Part shown: positions 23,391-35,377 of the stretch, in pieces | Position numbering within the stretch: position 1 is the first letter of the stretch | Layout of the letters: every line of letters starts with the position of its first letter | From: Polytrichum commune | Lineage: Eukaryota > Streptophyta > Polytrichopsida > Polytrichales > Polytrichaceae | Assembly: GCA_950295325.1 (NCBI GenBank) | Contig: OX485803.1 | Span: 37,649,554-37,713,553 of the forward strand | DNA length: 64,000 bases | Reading direction: 5' to 3' | The notes under the pieces: generated by a model | The model's database searches: none | What the model saw: the letters and a program-made list of their open reading frames with translations, nothing else | What the model was told of the DNA's origin: nothing | Made by a program: the position numbers and the translations under genes

Positions 23391-23589
23391 GATAAGGGGA
23401 ATGAGCCCTTGCGGCAAGATGGAAATATGAAAGAGGATTCTAAACATTGTGGGCCATCTATATATTACAAATGGGCTGCCAACGACAACGACATGATCCA
23501 CATGATGGATGAACTCTGAACGAAAGCTTCACTAATATTTTCAATATGGAAACAGCCGCCCTTGGGTCTAAAAGTGATGGGTAACGCTG

Positions 23590-25200
23590 TCACGATATAT
23601 ATAAGTACAGCGTGCAAGTCATGGTAGACATTCTACTCGACAAGCAATTAAATTTGATTATTTGGCGCCGACTTAAAGCATGTATCATAACTAGGTCTAG
23701 AGATAGACTTGACGTTTCAAGACAGGAATAGAACGAATGACAAAGACCCAATTGGGCATTAAATATAGGACTGTCCCTCGTGCGAACACTTGTATAAGAT
23801 CTCGTGATACTCAACTCCTTTGTTTTAGAATCATAAGTTATGGACTCTCGAGTGCCGTAAGATGTGTTCGGTTCAAGGGAGGATTTTGGGAATGTTGGAG
23901 TAGACATGCTCTGGAAGGGTGATACCTGACATGCAAAATCATATCAAGAGAAGGAAAAAGAGAGGGAAGTTGTATTTCAGTAGCACTAAGGCATTGAAGA
24001 CAAGTAGAATGGGAAGGAAGAAGGCACAACACGAAAGATACGAGACAAATGGAATTAACAAAGTTTCCCTCCCAAACGTAGAACATCTTGCCAGAAAGGT
24101 GTGTAAGGTAAGGGTCAATTTGAATTAAAATTGAAAATGCAGTGGAGCAGTTACTTAAGTTAGTCATGATCATATGCCAATCCAAATTAGATATATTAAT
24201 AACAAACATGAGGCTGGATGCCGAGTGACGTACTTATAAATACACCAGAGACCACGTGAACCATTTAGTGGATATAAGGGACACCCTAAAGTAAAGTGTT
24301 TCTTTTGGAGTGGAAGATTGAAATGGGCAAGGGAAGAGCATTAACCTTTAAGGAGAAGCTAGAATAAGTTAGTTTAGTTGGAAGAGTATCGTCAAGGTAT
24401 GGCTATACAGAATATTTCTTCTAATTAGTTTAGTTTGAATTATGTATTATCATTTGTACTATCATTTTTATTTTTATAAAACATGATATTCTTCATTTTT
24501 AGATTACTTCTGAATTATTTCTATAAATGTTATTAGACATCCGTGTCCATTATTTTAATGTTCATTTTTATGATTCCTTATATGTTTATAGCAACTTGAC
24601 TGTAATCAAAACATATCGACATTATGTGAAAAAGATTATGGGATGGAATATTAGTGTGGATGTAATACAGGCGAGACACATACATTGATAGAGTGATGTT
24701 CACATAGGAGGGAAGTGTAGAATTTGTGAAGCCGGTTCAGTTACATGACAGGGTCCTCGCCGATAGAGTTAGTGAAACCAAAGGCGAAGAGGAGGAGGAA
24801 GGCATTTTTCTCAAGCAGGAAGCAATTAAGGGCATCTAGGATGAGACAACCGAAACAACGATATGATAGCTTAAACAGCACAGTCAAGGCATTGGAATTC
24901 TCCCCAGACCGCACACGGTCAAGGTCTCGTATACGGAGAAGCCAGACTCACAGTGGTGAAGACATTGCTAGCAAGGAAGCTGGAGTGGGTACGACCAGAC
25001 AAGTGGAGATATCACATGATCTATCGAGAATTTGCGAGACCCAGGTATGAACCTCAAGTCGATGTTAACATATATGCACTAGAAATTAGGGGTTGTATTC
25101 GTGAGCTAGAGAAGGCAACAAGTGTGGGCCCGTTGAAGCACTCGACATCACAATGAGACCGTCACAAGTGGAAGGGAACAAGACTGCCGCGGCAGTAGCC
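23590..25200. other. Region with two related basic open frames
   Basis: No recognised gene. Two plus-strand frames, 23919-24128 and 24745-25050, share the pattern (K/R)RRK..FSS.K.L+.SRM (KRGKLYFSSTKALKTSRMGR and RRRKAFFSSRKQLRASRMRQ). They could be two exons, or a duplicated segment, of one Lys/Arg-rich protein. 24130-24700 between them is AT-rich with no gene. Confidence 0.3.
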
Positions 25201-25379
25201 TACCATCGTTCCCCGCATTACAACGGACCTCTGAACTAGGCTTGCAGGGTTGCAGCCACGATTTGGAGCGGGGGAGTGACTCGAGGGAAGGGCAGTGGTC
25301 GCCCCGTGGAGAGGTTTGAGGTGAGAGCCCTGGGGGATGAAATTTGAACCTCGCAAATGACTTTAGATGGCTGGTTTAG

Positions 25380-28300
25380 GGTTGGCAAAGGGCTCCTTAG
25401 TGAGGTATGAGGTGAGAGCTGGATGATCCTTAGTAAGGTTCAAGGTGAGAGCTGGGGCGGCAGAAATTTTGGTGGCTTTGTAGGGTGGCTGGATGCTCTT
25501 AGTGTGGTTCGATGTGATAGCTTAGGGGCCAGAGATGAAAGGTGATCATATGAATTTCGGTGGCTGGATGGTCATAGTGAGGTTCGAAGTGGAAGTTGAA
25601 GCGGGCGGTGCGGTGCGGTTCGGTTCGGTTCCTTCGTTCGTTCGTTTCGTTTCGTTTCTTTCATTCTTCAGCTTTCTTTTTCAGCATCCTTAGTGAGGTT
25701 AGAGGTGAGAGCTGGGGCAGAAATGTAAGGTTATTATCTGATTTTTCGTGGCTTCCTAGGGTGGTGGATGGTCCTTAGTGAGGTTAGAAGTTAGAGCTAA
25801 GGGCACTGTCGGATCCGACAGACCCCTAGGGGCAGATATGCGCACCTCGCTTTTTATTTTCGGGAGGTTAGAGGTGAGAGCTAGGGGCAGAAATGCGAGG
25901 TTATTATCTGATTTTTGATGGCTTTCTAGGGTGGTTGGATGGTCCTTAGTGAAGTTAGACGTTTGAGCTAGGGGCACTGTCGGATCCGACAGACCCCTAG
26001 GGGCAGATATGGACACCTCGCTTTTGATTTTCGGGAGGTTCAAGGTGAGAGCTGGGGGCAGAAATGTAAGGTTATTATCTGATTTTTGGTGGTTTCCTAG
26101 TGTGGCTGGATAGTCTTTAGTGAGGTTAGAAGTTAGAGCTAGGGCATTGTTGGATCTGACAGACCCCTAGGGGCAGATATGGGCACCTCGCTTTTGATTT
26201 TCAGGAGGTTAGAGGTGAGAGCTAGGGGCAGAAATGCGAGGTTATTATCTGATTTTTGATGGCTTCCTAGGGTGGTTGGATAGTCCTTAGTGAAGTTAGA
26301 AGTTAGAACTAGGGGCATTGTCGGATCCGACAGACCCCTAGGGGCAGATATGGGCACCTCGCTTTTGATTTTCAGGAGGTTCAAGATGAGAGTTGGGGCA
26401 GAAATGTAAGGTTATTATCTGATTTTTGGTGCAGCCTAGTGTGGCTGGATGGTCCTTAGTGAGGTTAGAAGTTAGAGCTAGGGGCACTGTCGGATCCGAC
26501 AGACCCCTAGGGGCAGATATGGACACCTCGCTTTTGATTTTCGGGAGGTTCAAGGTGAAAGCTGGGGGCAGAAATGTGAGGTTATTCTCTGATTTTTGGT
26601 GGCAGCCTAGTGTGGTTGGATGGTCCTTAGTGAAGTTAGAAGTTAGAGCTAGGGGCACTGTCGGATCCGACAGACCCCTAGGGGCAGATAAGGGCACATC
26701 GCTTTTGATTTTCGGGAGGTTCAAGGTGAGAGTTGGGGCAGAAATGTAAGGTTATTATCTGATTTTTGGTGGCAGCCTAGTGTGGCTGGATGGTCCTTAG
26801 TGAGGTTAGAAGTTAGAGCTAAGGGCACTGTCGGATCCGACAGACCTCTAGGGACTGATATGAGCACCTCGGTTTTGATTTTCGTGAGGGTCAAGGTGAG
26901 AGCTGGGGCATAAATGTAAGGTTATTATCTGATTTTTGGTGGCAGCCTAGTGTGGTTGGATGGTCCTTAGTGAAGTTAGAAGCTAGAGCTAAGGGCACTG
27001 TCGGATCCGACAGACCTCTAGGGACTGATATGAGCACCTCGGTTTTGATTTTCGTGAGGGTCAAGGTGAGAGCTGGGGCATAAATGTAAGGTTATTATCT
27101 GATTTTTGGTGGCAGCCTAGTGTGGTTGGATGGTCCTTAGTGAAGTTAGAAGTTAGAGCTAGGGCACTGTCGGATCCGACAGACCCCTAGGGGCAGATAA
27201 GGGCACATCGCTTTTGATTTTCGGGAGGTTCAAGGTGAGAGTTGGGGCAGAAATGTAAGGTTATTATCTGATTTTTGGTGGCAGCCTAGTGTGGCTGGAT
27301 GGTCCTTAGTGAGGTTAGAAGTTAGAGTTAGGGGCACTGTCGGATCCGACAGACCTCTAGGGACTGATATGAGCACCTCGGTTTTGATTTTCGTGAGGGT
27401 CAAGGTGAGAGCTGGGGCATAAATGTAAGGTTATTATCTGATTTTTGGTGGCAGCCTAGTGTGGTTGGATGGTCCTTAGTGAAGTTAGAAGTTAGAGTTA
27501 GGGGCACTGTCGGATCCGACAGACCTCTAGGGACTGATATGAGCACCTCGGTTTTGATTTTCGTGAGGGTCAAGGTGAGAGCTGGGGCATAAATGTAAGG
27601 TTATTATCTGATTTTTGGTGGCAGCCTAGTGTGGTTGGATGGTCCTTAGTGAGGTTAGAAGCTAGAGCTAAGGGCACTGTCGGATCCGACAGACCTCTAG
27701 GGACTGATATGAGCACCTCGGTTTTGATTTTCGTGAGGGTCAAGGTGAGAGCTGGGGCATAAATGTAAGGTTATTATCTGATTTTTGGTGGCAGCCTAGT
27801 GTGGTTGGATGGTCCTTAGTGAGGTTAGAAGTTAGAGCTAGGGGCACTGTCGGATCCGACAGACCCCTAGGGGCAGATAAGGGCACATCGCTTTTGATTT
27901 TCGGGAGGTTCAAGGTGAGAGTTGGGGCAGAAATGTAAGGTTATTATCTGATTTTTGGTGGCAGCCTAGTGTGGCTGGATGGTCCTTAGTGAGGTTAGAA
28001 GTTAGAGTTAGGGGCACTGTCGGATCCGACAGACCTCTAGGGACTGATATGGACACCTCGCTTTTGATTTTCGGGAGGTTCAAGGTGAAAGCTGGGGGCA
28101 GAAATGTGAGGTTATTCTCTGATTTTTGGTGGCAACCTAGTGTGGTTGGATGGTCCTTAGTGAGGTTAGAAGTTAGAGCTAAGGGCACTGTCGGATCCGA
28201 CAGACCCCTAGGTGCAGATATGGACACCTCGCTTTTGATTTTCGGGAGGTTCAAGGTGAAAGCTGGGGGCAGAAATGTGAGGTTATTCTCTGATTTTTGG

Positions 28301-28662
28301 TGGCAACCTAGTGTGGTTGGATGGTCCTTAGTGAAGTTAGAAGTTAGAGCTAGGGGCACTGTCGGATCCGACAGACCCCTAGGGGCAGATAAGGACACAT
28401 CGCTTTTGATTTTCGGGAGGTTCAAGGTGAGAGTTGGGGCAGAAATGTAAGGTTATTATCTGATTTTTGGTGCAGCCTAGTGTGGCTGGATGGTCCTTAG
28501 TGAGGTTAGAAGTTAGAGCTAAGGGCACTGTCGGATCCGATAGACCCCTAGGGGCAGATATGGGCACCTCGTTTTTTATTTTCGAGAGGTTAGAGGTGAG
28601 AGCTGGGGGCAGAAATGCAAGGTTATTATCTGATTTTTGGTGGCTTTCTAGGGTGGCTAGAT
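25380..28662. repeat. 171-bp satellite array with a 16-bp palindrome per unit
   Basis: About 17 units repeat every 170-172 bp; the palindrome CTGTCGGATCCGACAG recurs near 25807, 25978, 26318, 26488, 26660, 26829 and so on to 28530. Each unit also has CCCCTAGGGGCAGATA, GATTTTCGGGAGGTT, GGTTATTATCTGATTTTTGG and TGGATGGTCCTTAGTGAGG. Units differ by a few percent and form sub-types (CCCCTAGGGGCAG or CCTCTAGGGACTG) that alternate in blocks. Long open frames on both strands here only reflect the period being a multiple of three (171). Confidence 0.95.
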
Positions 28663-29560
28663 TGTCGCAACCCTTGCTAGTCCCCTTAAAAATCTTGCCA
28701 ATTCGCATTTCTAGCATAGGTTACGAGTACTAACCCTTCGCATACCGCCAAGCTAATGGTTAGCTCCTCCTACCCGGACCGGTTAGTTCATAGGAGGGGA
28801 ACCAACCTTCCTACTTTGCTTTCGGGACTCACCCCTTAATCGGTAACCCATTCCCAAATGTGGACTTCCATCGATGGAAGTCCAATCCCATGTTGATCAT
28901 CGCGTTGCCGGAGCAACACTACAACAACCCGAACCATACTATGCAACTATGGCCTCACAATGGGCCAAAGCCCAATGAGGCCGTGCCGTTCGGCCTCGGG
29001 TGGGTGAGGCCACACCACCTCAGCCATATAAGCCTCTAGGACTCTACGAGGGGCCCCTACCCCACCGTCAACCAACCTCTTGTCTCTCTACCAAGAGTTG
29101 GGGCCAAGTAGACATTTTCCTTTAGCTGCTGGGCCTAGAAGCCCCCAACAGCTTCAGACCACCATAACTTTCTTGTATGATTTTTGATTCCAACAACCAA
29201 CCACTCCATCTTCATCTACGCTTCACGTAGATGCCGATGGACCCCTCACTTGACCCATTCATGCAAGTATTGACGACGTTATGCCTGTTTGAACCTTGGC
29301 AGTCCCGGGAATGACTCCCAGGCAATGCTCAACCAGGGCGCTGTCCCGCGACAGCGCCCCACTCAAATGGCCATAACTCCTAGCTCACACCTCCGATTGA
29401 GGTGTTCTTCAGCTTTCTAGAATCACCACGCCATGAGCTACGCATAGCTCATGGCCTTAGTCTTGTGCCTCCTAGTCTCCGAGGGTGAGCGGCGTCTTTA
29501 GGCTGCGAAGTCTGTGTGAGCGGAGCGGCGAAGTATGTGAGCGGCGAACCCATAACCCTT
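28663..29560. mobile_element. Diverged LTR copy inside the satellite
   Basis: Starts TGTCGCAACCCTTGCTAG and follows the LTR of the gypsy element at 47893-54950 (same minus orientation) until about 29490, where similarity fades. The far end (GCGACA) is not recognisable. Many differences from the 47.9-kb LTR show an older insertion or another subfamily. Open frames inside are not genes. Confidence 0.75.
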
Positions 29561-29589
29561 GCTTCAAACCCACTAGGCATCCTTAAAGA

Positions 29590-29828
29590 AAGAAAAAGAC
29601 GAAGGAGAAGGAGAAGGAGAAGGAGAAGGAGAAGGAGAAGGAGAAGGAGAAGGAGAAGGAGAAGGAGAAGGAGAAGGAGAAGGAGAAGGAGAAGGAGAAG
29701 GAGAAGGAGAAGGTGAAGGTGAAGGTGAAGGTGAAGGTGAAGGTGAAGGTGAAGGTGAAGGTGAAGGTGAAGGTGAAGGTGAAGGTGAAGGTGAAGGTGA
29801 AGGTGAAGGTGAAGGTGAAGGTGAAGGT
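29590..29828. repeat. GAAGGA to GAAGGT hexanucleotide microsatellite
   Basis: About 19 tandem GAAGGA units (to about 29712) change abruptly to about 19 GAAGGT units (to about 29828), with no mixing. The frames through it (Arg-rich, Leu-rich, Pro-Ser) are artefacts. Confidence 0.98.
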
Positions 29829-29829
29829 G

Positions 29830-31046
29830 CGTTTCTTCTGCTTTCTTTTTCATCGTCCTTAGTAAGGTTAGAGGTGAGCGTTAGGGGCACTGTCGGATCC
29901 GACAGACCCCTACTCCTATTGGCAGATATGGGCACCTCGCTTTTTATTTTCGGGATGATTAGGGTGAGAGCTGGGGGGTGGAGGTTTAGGGTGGCTGGAT
30001 GGTCCTTGTGAGGTTAGAGGTGAGAGCTAGGGGCACTGTCGGATCCGACAGACCCCTACTGACAGATATGGGCACCTCGCTTTTGATTTTCGGGAGGTTT
30101 AGGGTGAGAGCTGGGGGTGGAGGTTTAGGGTGGCTGGATGGTCCTTGTGAGGTTAGAGGTGAGAGCTAGGGGCATTGTCGGATCCGACAGTCCCCTTGGG
30201 GCAGAAATGTGCACCCGAATTTTTTATTTTTATTGGACTTTTTGGTAGGCCAGATGCTCATTTGGACAGGTATTAGTTGGGGGTTAATGCACGTTAGTGA
30301 GGATTTAGTCATGTTTAGATGCTCTTAGTGTGGTTCGAATTGATAGCTAGGGGGGGATTTAGAGGTGCTCTATAATCTGTTTGGCCTTTAAGGGTTTGGG
30401 ATGCTCTTAATGTGGTTCGATTTGATAGCTAGGAGGGGCACAAACTAGAGGTCAGATTATAGTGGAGAGAAACAGGGCAGATTTGCTAGCATATTATGTG
30501 AATTATGGTAGATTATGTGGGTGGCCGAAAGCTCCCAATGAGGCTAAGGTTAGAGGTAGGGGTCTGAAATGTGTTTGTTAGCACCTGAATATTTGTGGCT
30601 GGCTTTAGCTTGTGAGGTATGATATGGAAGCCCAGGGGCACTGTCGGATCCGACAGTCCCCTAGGGGCAGAAATGTGCACCCAAAATTTGATTTTTGTTG
30701 GACTTTTTGGTAGGCCAGATGCTCATTCGGGCAGGTATTAGTTGGGGGATTGTGCACGTTAGTGAGGGTTTAGTCATGTTTAGATGCTCTTAGTGTGGTT
30801 CGAATTGATAGCTAGGGGGGGATTTAGAGGTTAGATTATATTTGAAAGAAACATGGCATATTTGCTAGCATATAATCTGATTTCGGGTGGATTTTGGGGG
30901 TAGCTGAAAGCTCACAAGAAGGCTAAGGTTAGAGGTAGGTGGATTTTGTGGATGGCCGAAAGCTCCCAATGAGGCTGAGGTGAGTTTGGTTGTATTATCA
31001 TGTAAATATTGGGTGGCATTGTTCATTCTATTGGTTCTTATGTTGG
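29830..31046. repeat. Satellite continuation and 465-bp duplication
   Basis: Palindrome-bearing units resume at about 29890, 30035 and 30175. A further block is duplicated about 465 bp apart (palindrome at about 30177 and 30642; GGTAGGCCAGATGCTCATT at 30246 and 30711). No gene. It runs to within tens of bases of the methylase-like gene's first open exon. Confidence 0.8.
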
Positions 31047-31076
31047 TAAGTAATTGATTCTCAGGAGATTGTTGAG

Positions 31077-34000
31077 ATGGTTGCGGATGGAGAGTCATTG
31101 GATGTTGGGGTTCGCATTGGTGCTGGGTCATCCCTTAGTGTAGAGGAGCATATGGAGCAAGGGTCTCCGTTGTCATGTGCTGAACCTACTGGGCTTACAC
31201 CTGGTAGTGGCGAACCGCAGACACCCGGGATGACACTCACCGGCTCACCACCAGAATCGGATGTGGGTGTTCGTGTAATGGAGTATCGGATTCGCCACAA
31301 TTTAAAAAAAGATAGTTTTTCAGTTGTTGAGGGCATGAGGATACAACCGGTCGAAAAGTCCTCTATGAGAATCCCTCTCTGCAGGTTGATTCACATGCCA
31401 TTGGTTCGGCCAACTCTCCGCAGCGACGTTACAAAGCTCATGGCAGCATTTCAATTTGGATACCGAGCTGGGTCTGCCACTTTTTATGTGTCTACTGCAA
31501 ATGAGAGTGGAGAGAATCGATTCATTTCTGCCAAAGACAAGCGTGAATGGGGAGAGCTATGGAATGCAGAAAATGATAAGTTTGAGTTTTTTTTGCGCTC
31601 GGATAAGGACTTGATGAGCCTTAGTGGATGCATGTTCTTTGTGTATGATGGTAACCACCGCTTGCTAGCGTGGAAGGAGTGTATTGAAACAGATCACAAG
31701 GACGATGCACTTTGGTATGAGAAACATGGTTGCCCAGAATGTGTCATCCTCGACACAACGGGTGGGCGTGGAGACGTCCTTAATGCAATGCACGACATAA
31801 ACAAGTAAGTTTGTTATTTTTTTGAACATTTTTTCCTTCATTTTTTTATTTTCATCTAATGCCATTTATCTCAACCGCAACAGGGCTAACCAGACTGCGC
31901 ACGTTAAGACTAGCCTTGTTCACACTCTACACCGCATCCAAAAATACGGTTCGTATGATCTTAGCTACTACCAGCCATTGTTGACCGAGGAGCAATTCCA
32001 AGCGTGCAAGAGCAGAGGCCCCAAGAGCCCTTGGTACCCGCTGACCCAGGATCTTATGGTGTCCTTCATTTTCAATGTAAGTCACTCCAAATTCATCAAG
32101 CTCCTACTTCGCATTCATTACTTTTAGTCATGGTCTAACAATTTAGAATACATGTCCAGCAAGAGATAGCCGATGCGGTAGATGAGGCGGCCCAAATCTT
32201 CAAGGAGGAAGTGCCTCTAGATGAGCAGTCAGGGAAGGGGTTGAGTGATGTATTGGACGCTGTAATTAAGAAGACGTCTAAGGAACTTGGGCATAAGTTC
32301 AACAAACAACAGTCGATCGCAAACCCTGCCCTTGGAAAACAGTTCCTAGATGAGGTAATTTCCTTGTCATCCAATTTGGAATTATGCTTTTCGTATTGCT
32401 TGCATTCTTTGCAGCATTTTTTCAGTAAACATTCTAAAATTTACTTGGCCTTCTATTTTGATTGCATTTGTTTCAGATTACTAGGCATTATAGCGCCCAC
32501 CATTCTCAAAAGATTGAGATGACATTGGAGAAATTGCAACTCATTGCCACTGCCGCTGTCGAGCCAGAGTATAAAGCCCGTTGGCTTAAGTGGTGGAACA
32601 GTGGAAGTTTCAATCGTGAAGCTATCCGGTTTCCCAAAAGTCCTGCAAGCGAGGACAACTTGAAATCTTGGCTCAATAAAGCAGCGTTCTGGGCAGGGGT
32701 ACGTCTATCCTATTTTCTTTGCTTACCTTTCAATTCTTCATTTTGTGCCAATTCTCATGTTCGCCTTGAATTCCTTCACAGCTAGAGGATGCTGCGGTCA
32801 AGGAGTTACCGGATATACTAAGTGCATTGGGTGGGCTTGACGGAGACGTGGAAGTTGATTCGTTGCCGGATTACTTGGAGAAGTGGCGAATTTGCCTTTG
32901 GGATAAGGCGTTCATTGGTCACTTCTCAGGGTCAGATATCTATGGAAAGGGGACGTGGTGGAAGGATGTCAAAGGCGCTGACAACATTGTCAAGCGCTTA
33001 ATTTTCCGGTAAGTTAGTTGGGCCATCTTTTGTTCTCATTTATATCAAACTAGTTGTTTTCTAAGTTGCTTATTGGCCTCACTCTTTGGTTGTGAAGGTA
33101 CATCAAGCACGAGCTTTTCAAGAAGAAGGCTTTGAAGAAGCTTCCTCCATTTCTGGATGCATGGTCGGATTCCTCTTCGCCCACCTTCATTTTTTCCCCG
33201 GCTCAAAAGCGCAACTTCTCCCTCCCGCATCTCCGCGAGTGTTGCTGGTACTTGGAGTGTAAGAGGACGTGGCAGCCGGATGAGGAGGCGGCCTTGAAGA
33301 TTCGGCTCTCCGGTGGAGAGCCACCTTCTCAAAGCGATGAGGTTGTTCTTCTAGAGAGTCAGCTTCCGGAGGCGGATGAGGTTGTTGCGACTCTCGATGA
33401 GCCCAACACTCAGAAGTCCAAGAGGAGGAAGCGTGCGACTCAAGACGAGTCTTCACTAAAGAAGCGCGCGAGGAAGCTGAAGACTGTGGAGGATGATCCC
33501 CCTGCTTCACCTGAGGCGGCAGTTGCATCCACTACAACTCTTAGTCAAGTTCCTACTCTTTCCAGGCCGCCTCCTCCGCCCGTTCTTTCATCTGCTAGGC
33601 GTCCTCCAGTTGTTTCAGAATGCATCTTGAATGCCTCTATTCTTCATCAACGTCGTCATTTTCAGGATGTTTCCAACTTCATTCTTTCTCTTCCACCCTC
33701 CTATCCGCGGAGAGCTCTAGGCGTTGCGAGGTCAGATGTGGGCATGGCTGATCTTGTCATTGCCGACCTCCCGGAGAACCTGCCGGTACCCAATGTCTCC
33801 GATCCTTCCTATAGTGTGCCTTCCTGGAATGCATTGGATTCCGATTTTATTGGTGAACTCTTCGATTTCGCGGACGAGATCCTGCATGACGATGGAGCTC
33901 TCCTCCTCTTTCATCCAGATGACAATGGTGATTTCAGGGAGAGCATTGAAGACCACTTCGCTGCTTTTGGGTTCACGATCTTCAAGGAGTGGCTGGGAGT

Positions 34001-35008
34001 CAACCGTCTTCGCCTACATTCAGCTAAGCATAAGGACAAGACCACCAACCTCTTCCAAGTTGTACTACTTGTTCGTGCCACCAAAACAATTGGATCTGAC
34101 CTTGATAAGCGGCCCCGGCACTCGTCATTTCGCCTTCGCGATGCCAATGAGCTCAAGGCTCTTGGCATTGAGCTCGACATGGATGATGCGATTATGAATT
34201 ATACCGCAACTCCTCTCATGGACGGCTCCAAAGCTTGGCGTGGTCCCCGGGAGAAAGATATTTCTTTCATGTCCTCCTTGATCATGGCCACTACGGACAT
34301 TGGACAGGTTGTGGTGGACATTAATGCAGGCGTTGGTATGTCCTAATTCACTTGCCAACATATCCTAGTTTTCAATTTCTAAGTTTGTTTTTTTTTCCTT
34401 TGCTAACCTTTCCTCCGCAACAGGGACTTCTATCCATGCATGCAGGCAGCTTGGGCGCCATATCGTTGCTCTTGAGGAGGACGAGGACACCTTCAACCGT
34501 GTCCTTAAGCCACTTAAGAGTGTTCAGCCTACGGTGAAGGCTCCATCCATTGTTGTTGCTTCCACGCAGGCTTCACAAGGCACGCAGAAGAGGCCGCCGG
34601 CCTTGAAGCGATCGAGGCCAGAGCCCTCGCAGTAAGTGAGTATGATGACCTTCTTCGCTTATTTTCTTTGTCCATTCAGCTTTTACACTTTCCATCCTCT
34701 TTCTTACATTTATCGTGTTTTTTTTCAGACTTGGCGTTGGAGCGGATGTGTTGGGTACTCCCACCATGGGATTCACATTGCCTATCTATGCCCATGATAT
34801 GGCGATGGTACTAGCGGCACAACCTTCTCCTACCGAAGCTAGTTCCCCGTCTCCACGTTATGACCCCCGTGCCTTAGACTTCTTCGAGCATTCTGCGGAG
34901 GTGGATAATGAGTGCCATAGCTTAGATTCCACTTCAGATGAGGGCGGCCATGAGGGTAGTATCTTTGGAAGTAGGGAATCTAGTAGTGACGACCTCATGG
35001 TTGATTGA
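31077..35008 (+). CDS. ParB-like / permuted DNA-methylase-like fusion protein
   Basis: Eight exons with canonical GT-AG borders join into one open frame of 1096 residues: 31077-31804, 31884-32076, 32160-32354, 32477-32698, 32782-33008, 33098-34335, 34424-34631, 34729-35008. Residues about 98-240 resemble a ParB/sulfiredoxin-fold domain: IPLCRLIHMPLVRPTLRSDV, a FQFGYR helix segment, then VYDGNHRLLAW (191-199) at the GxxR-type position. The middle (243-530) is unrecognised. 615-690 is Lys/Arg then Pro-rich, with KSKRRKR as a possible nuclear signal. Residues about 735-965 follow the N4/N6 (beta-class) methylase order: motif IV place DLVIADLPENL (741-751), GALLLFHPDD, then motif I place VVVDINAGVGTSIHACRQLG and HIVALEEDEDTF. 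The DPPY/SPPY catalytic motif reads DLPE, so activity is doubtful. The tail is acidic. ParB-methylase fusions are known from phage and bacteria; origin by transfer is my inference. ATG 31077 has an in-frame stop upstream (31047), but a 5' exon is possible. Confidence 0.75.
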
Positions 35009-35377
35009 TTTTGGGTTTGATTGATTTGTTGGTTTGATTTATCGGTATTTGGATTTATAAAGTGTTGTGTGGATTTCAATATTCCAATTATCTCATTGAA
35101 TGCATCTTTTCGTTGTTCTCAAATCACGCTTCACTTGGTGGTCGTCATACTCCAAAGAGAATTTAGTCCACCATCTTCTCACAATCTTAACCGCTAGTCA
35201 CAAAACAATGTAGCATCCACCCACTCCAATAAAAAGTTGTTGCCTCACACACCTCCTCCTTGTTTCCTTGAATCATAAGTATTCAATAATACTTGTTGCA
35301 CACCACCCAACACACTCCAATTCATACTACCCGCATTGCATTCTTCATTTTTGTTCACCATCTATAATGTTCACCCT
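35009..35377. other. 3' flank of the methylase-like gene
   Basis: No further gene. AT-rich; polyadenylation is expected here but no single signal stands out. Confidence 0.4.

Noticed and set aside
19676-24300. AAGGGACAC(T)CC.A.AGTAAA words flanking the MULE-like gene
   Set aside because: They match in direct, not inverted, orientation over about 20 bp only, so they do not support TIRs or LTRs.
25800-28660. CRISPR-like regular repeats
   Set aside because: Units of about 171 bp have no short-repeat/unique-spacer structure, and the genome is eukaryotic.
25756-28733. Long open frames on both strands through the satellite
   Set aside because: The unit is about 171 bp, a multiple of three, so any stop-free frame repeats. 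Both strands are open at once and no domain is present.
29449-29935. Open frames encoding Arg-rich, Leu-rich or Pro-Ser repeats
   Set aside because: Pure translation of the GAAGGA/GAAGGT microsatellite.
33724-34197. Alternative frame ORF of 157 aa within exon 6 of the methylase-like gene
   Set aside because: Overlaps the longer frame that carries the recognisable motifs and joins both neighbouring exons.
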